Source: Streptomyces abikoensis
Lineage (GTDB): Bacteria > Actinomycetota > Actinomycetes > Streptomycetales > Streptomycetaceae
Reading direction: 5' to 3'
Assembly: GCF_014648775.1 (NCBI RefSeq)
Contig: NZ_BMRT01000001.1
Coordinates: 62,001 to 126,000 of the forward strand
DNA: 64,000 nucleotides
Position 1 is the stretch's first letter. Each line of letters begins with the position of its first letter. Below the pieces are notes generated by a model. The model was not told the origin of the DNA. It saw only the letters and a list, made by a program, of their open reading frames with translations, and searched no databases. Positions 63,135-64,000 of the stretch are shown piece by piece. A program made the translations under genes and the position numbers.

Positions 63135-63548
63135 GTGGAGTGCCTCTTTTGCGCGATCGCGGCCGGTGAGGCCGACGGACACCGGGTCCTCGACGACGGG
63201 ACGGCGGTGGCGTTCCTCGACGCCCGTCCGCTGTTCCCCGGCCATGTGCTCGTCGTGCCCCGGCGGCACGCCGAGACGCTCACCGACCTGCTGCCGGAGG
63301 AGATCGGTCCGTTCTTCACCCGGGTGCGGCGGATCGCGGGCGCGGTGGAGCGCGGCACGGGCGCCGCGGGGTCGTTCGTGGCCGCCAACAACCGGGTCAG
63401 CCAGTCCGTGCCGCACTTCCACGTGCATGTGGTGCCGCGCAACCGCAAGGACGGTCTGCGCGGCTTCTTCTGGCCGCGCGGGCGCTACGCGTCGCGGGAG
63501 GAGGCGGCGGAGGTGGCCGCCCGGATCCGGGCGGCGCTGGAGGACTAG
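63135..63548 (+). CDS. HIT family hydrolase
   Basis: A 137-residue histidine-triad protein. CLFCAIAAGE carries a Cys pair often seen in HIT proteins; GHVLVVPRRHAETLTDL and SVPHFHVHVVPRN hold the HxHxH catalytic triad. Family members hydrolyse nucleotide phosphoramidates or dinucleoside polyphosphates. GTG 63135 has no strong Shine-Dalgarno. It lies between DUF72 and the phosphoribosyltransferase. Confidence 0.93.
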   Translation: MECLFCAIAAGEADGHRVLDDGTAVAFLDARPLFPGHVLVVPRRHAETLTDLLPEEIGPFFTRVRRIAGAVERGTGAAGSFVAANNRVSQSVPHFHVHVVPRNRKDGLRGFFWPRGRYASREEAAEVAARIRAALED

Positions 63549-63645
63549 ACCACGGCAGGTCCCGCGTGGACTATCACCCTCGATCCGGTCATATTGGGAT
63601 TACGGATCCCCCAGGAACCGGACACCGGGGGCCGGAGGTGTGGGC

Positions 63646-64000
63646 ATGCGATTCGACGACCGAGTGGACGCGGGCCGGCGCCTCGCCGGCCGGCTGGAAG
63701 ACCTCCGCGACGCCGATCCGCTGGTGCTGGGCCTGCCGCGCGGCGGGGTCCCGGTCGCCTTCGAGGTGGCGCACGCGCTCGGCGCCCCGCTGGACGTCAT
63801 CCTGGTCCGGAAGCTGGGCGTCCCGTACCACCGGGAGCTGGGGTTCGGGGCGATCGGCGAGGGCGGGATACGCGTCATCTCCGAGGACATCATGCGGATG
63901 AGCCGGGTCGACGAGGACGACCTGGCCGAGGTGCAGCGCGCCGAGGAGGCGGAGCTGGCCCGGCAGGCGAAGCGCTTCCGGGGCGGACGGTCGCGGATCC
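63646..64000 (+). CDS. Phosphoribosyltransferase family protein (partial, 3' end outside window)
   Basis: The first 118 residues of a type I phosphoribosyltransferase-like protein. FDDRVDAGRRLAGRLEDL leads to VLGLPRGGVPVAFEVA and DVILVRKLGVPYHRELGFGAIGEGG, the typical opening of such proteins, often fused C-terminally to a dienelactone-hydrolase-like domain in actinobacteria. ATG 63646 has GGAGG 7 nt upstream. Substrate and complete domain order are not visible. Confidence 0.88.
   Translation, partial: MRFDDRVDAGRRLAGRLEDLRDADPLVLGLPRGGVPVAFEVAHALGAPLDVILVRKLGVPYHRELGFGAIGEGGIRVISEDIMRMSRVDEDDLAEVQRAEEAELARQAKRFRGGRSRI

Noticed and set aside
1..64000. Prophage, insertion sequence, tRNA or integrase
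   Set aside because: No transposase, integrase, tRNA cloverleaf or long terminal inverted repeat was seen on either strand.

Overview
The window is a piece of a very GC-rich (about 73% by eye) actinobacterial chromosome, almost certainly Streptomyces. The pointers are a rodlin-type aerial-coat protein, many GTG starts and Tat or Sec exported proteins, a near absence of TTA codons (two were found, both interpretable as bldA control), and a type I (PUFA-like) synthase typical of the genus. The gene order suggests accessory or arm-type sequence rather than a core block. No rRNA, tRNA, CRISPR array, insertion sequence or prophage was seen.

Layout. 0-10 kb: an amino-acid permease cut by the left edge, a rodlin, an MMPL exporter, a Tat-exported GH47 alpha-mannosidase, a phenoxazinone-synthase-like multicopper oxidase, an epoxide-hydrolase-like protein and two small Streptomyces proteins. 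10-18.3 kb: a two-gene PUFA-synthase-like cassette. The first gene has a PfaA-like order KS-AT-ACP-KR-DH with a single ACP. The second carries PfaC-like FabA-type dehydratase domains but lacks the KS-CLF half. 18.3-31.6 kb: a DUF4185-like secreted protein; a 1,994-residue STAND protein (TIR, degenerate metallophosphoesterase, NACHT, pentapeptide repeats, about 14-15 WD40 repeats); a divergent ArsB-like permease with a TTA codon; a tight three-gene cassette (membrane protein, cupin-like protein, inositol-monophosphatase-like enzyme); an L,D-transpeptidase; and an acetyltransferase.

31.6-37.8 kb: a redox enzyme cluster with a P450 lacking the usual I-helix Thr, a group-D flavin monooxygenase (acyl-CoA dehydrogenase fold), a Tat-exported flavin amine oxidase, an imine reductase and a TetR regulator. 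Two near-identical palindromic operators lie between the last two. 37.8-48.8 kb: an IscX-like protein, a second amine oxidase, an S1 protease, RlmG-like methyltransferase, a class-A beta-lactamase-fold hydrolase, TerD, an AMP-dependent acyl ligase with a TTA codon and a 37-bp palindrome over its promoter, a Pol I-type polymerase without 5' nuclease, and an EamA exporter preceded by AT-rich palindromes.

48.8-64 kb: a GH15 enzyme, a short PhzF protein, a FUSC-like membrane protein, a secreted metalloprotease-ricin lectin, and a translationally coupled operon zwf - beta-phosphoglucomutase-like HAD - GH65 phosphorylase. That operon would carry glucose from an alpha-glucoside through beta-glucose 1-phosphate and glucose 6-phosphate to NADPH. 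Then come a CocE-like protein lacking its nucleophile Ser, a second P450, a DUF72 protein, a HIT protein and a phosphoribosyltransferase cut by the right edge.

Strongest leads for something undescribed are the TIR-pseudoMPE-NACHT-WD40 protein, the reduced PUFA-type synthase, and the P450/flavin monooxygenase/amine oxidase/imine reductase cluster.
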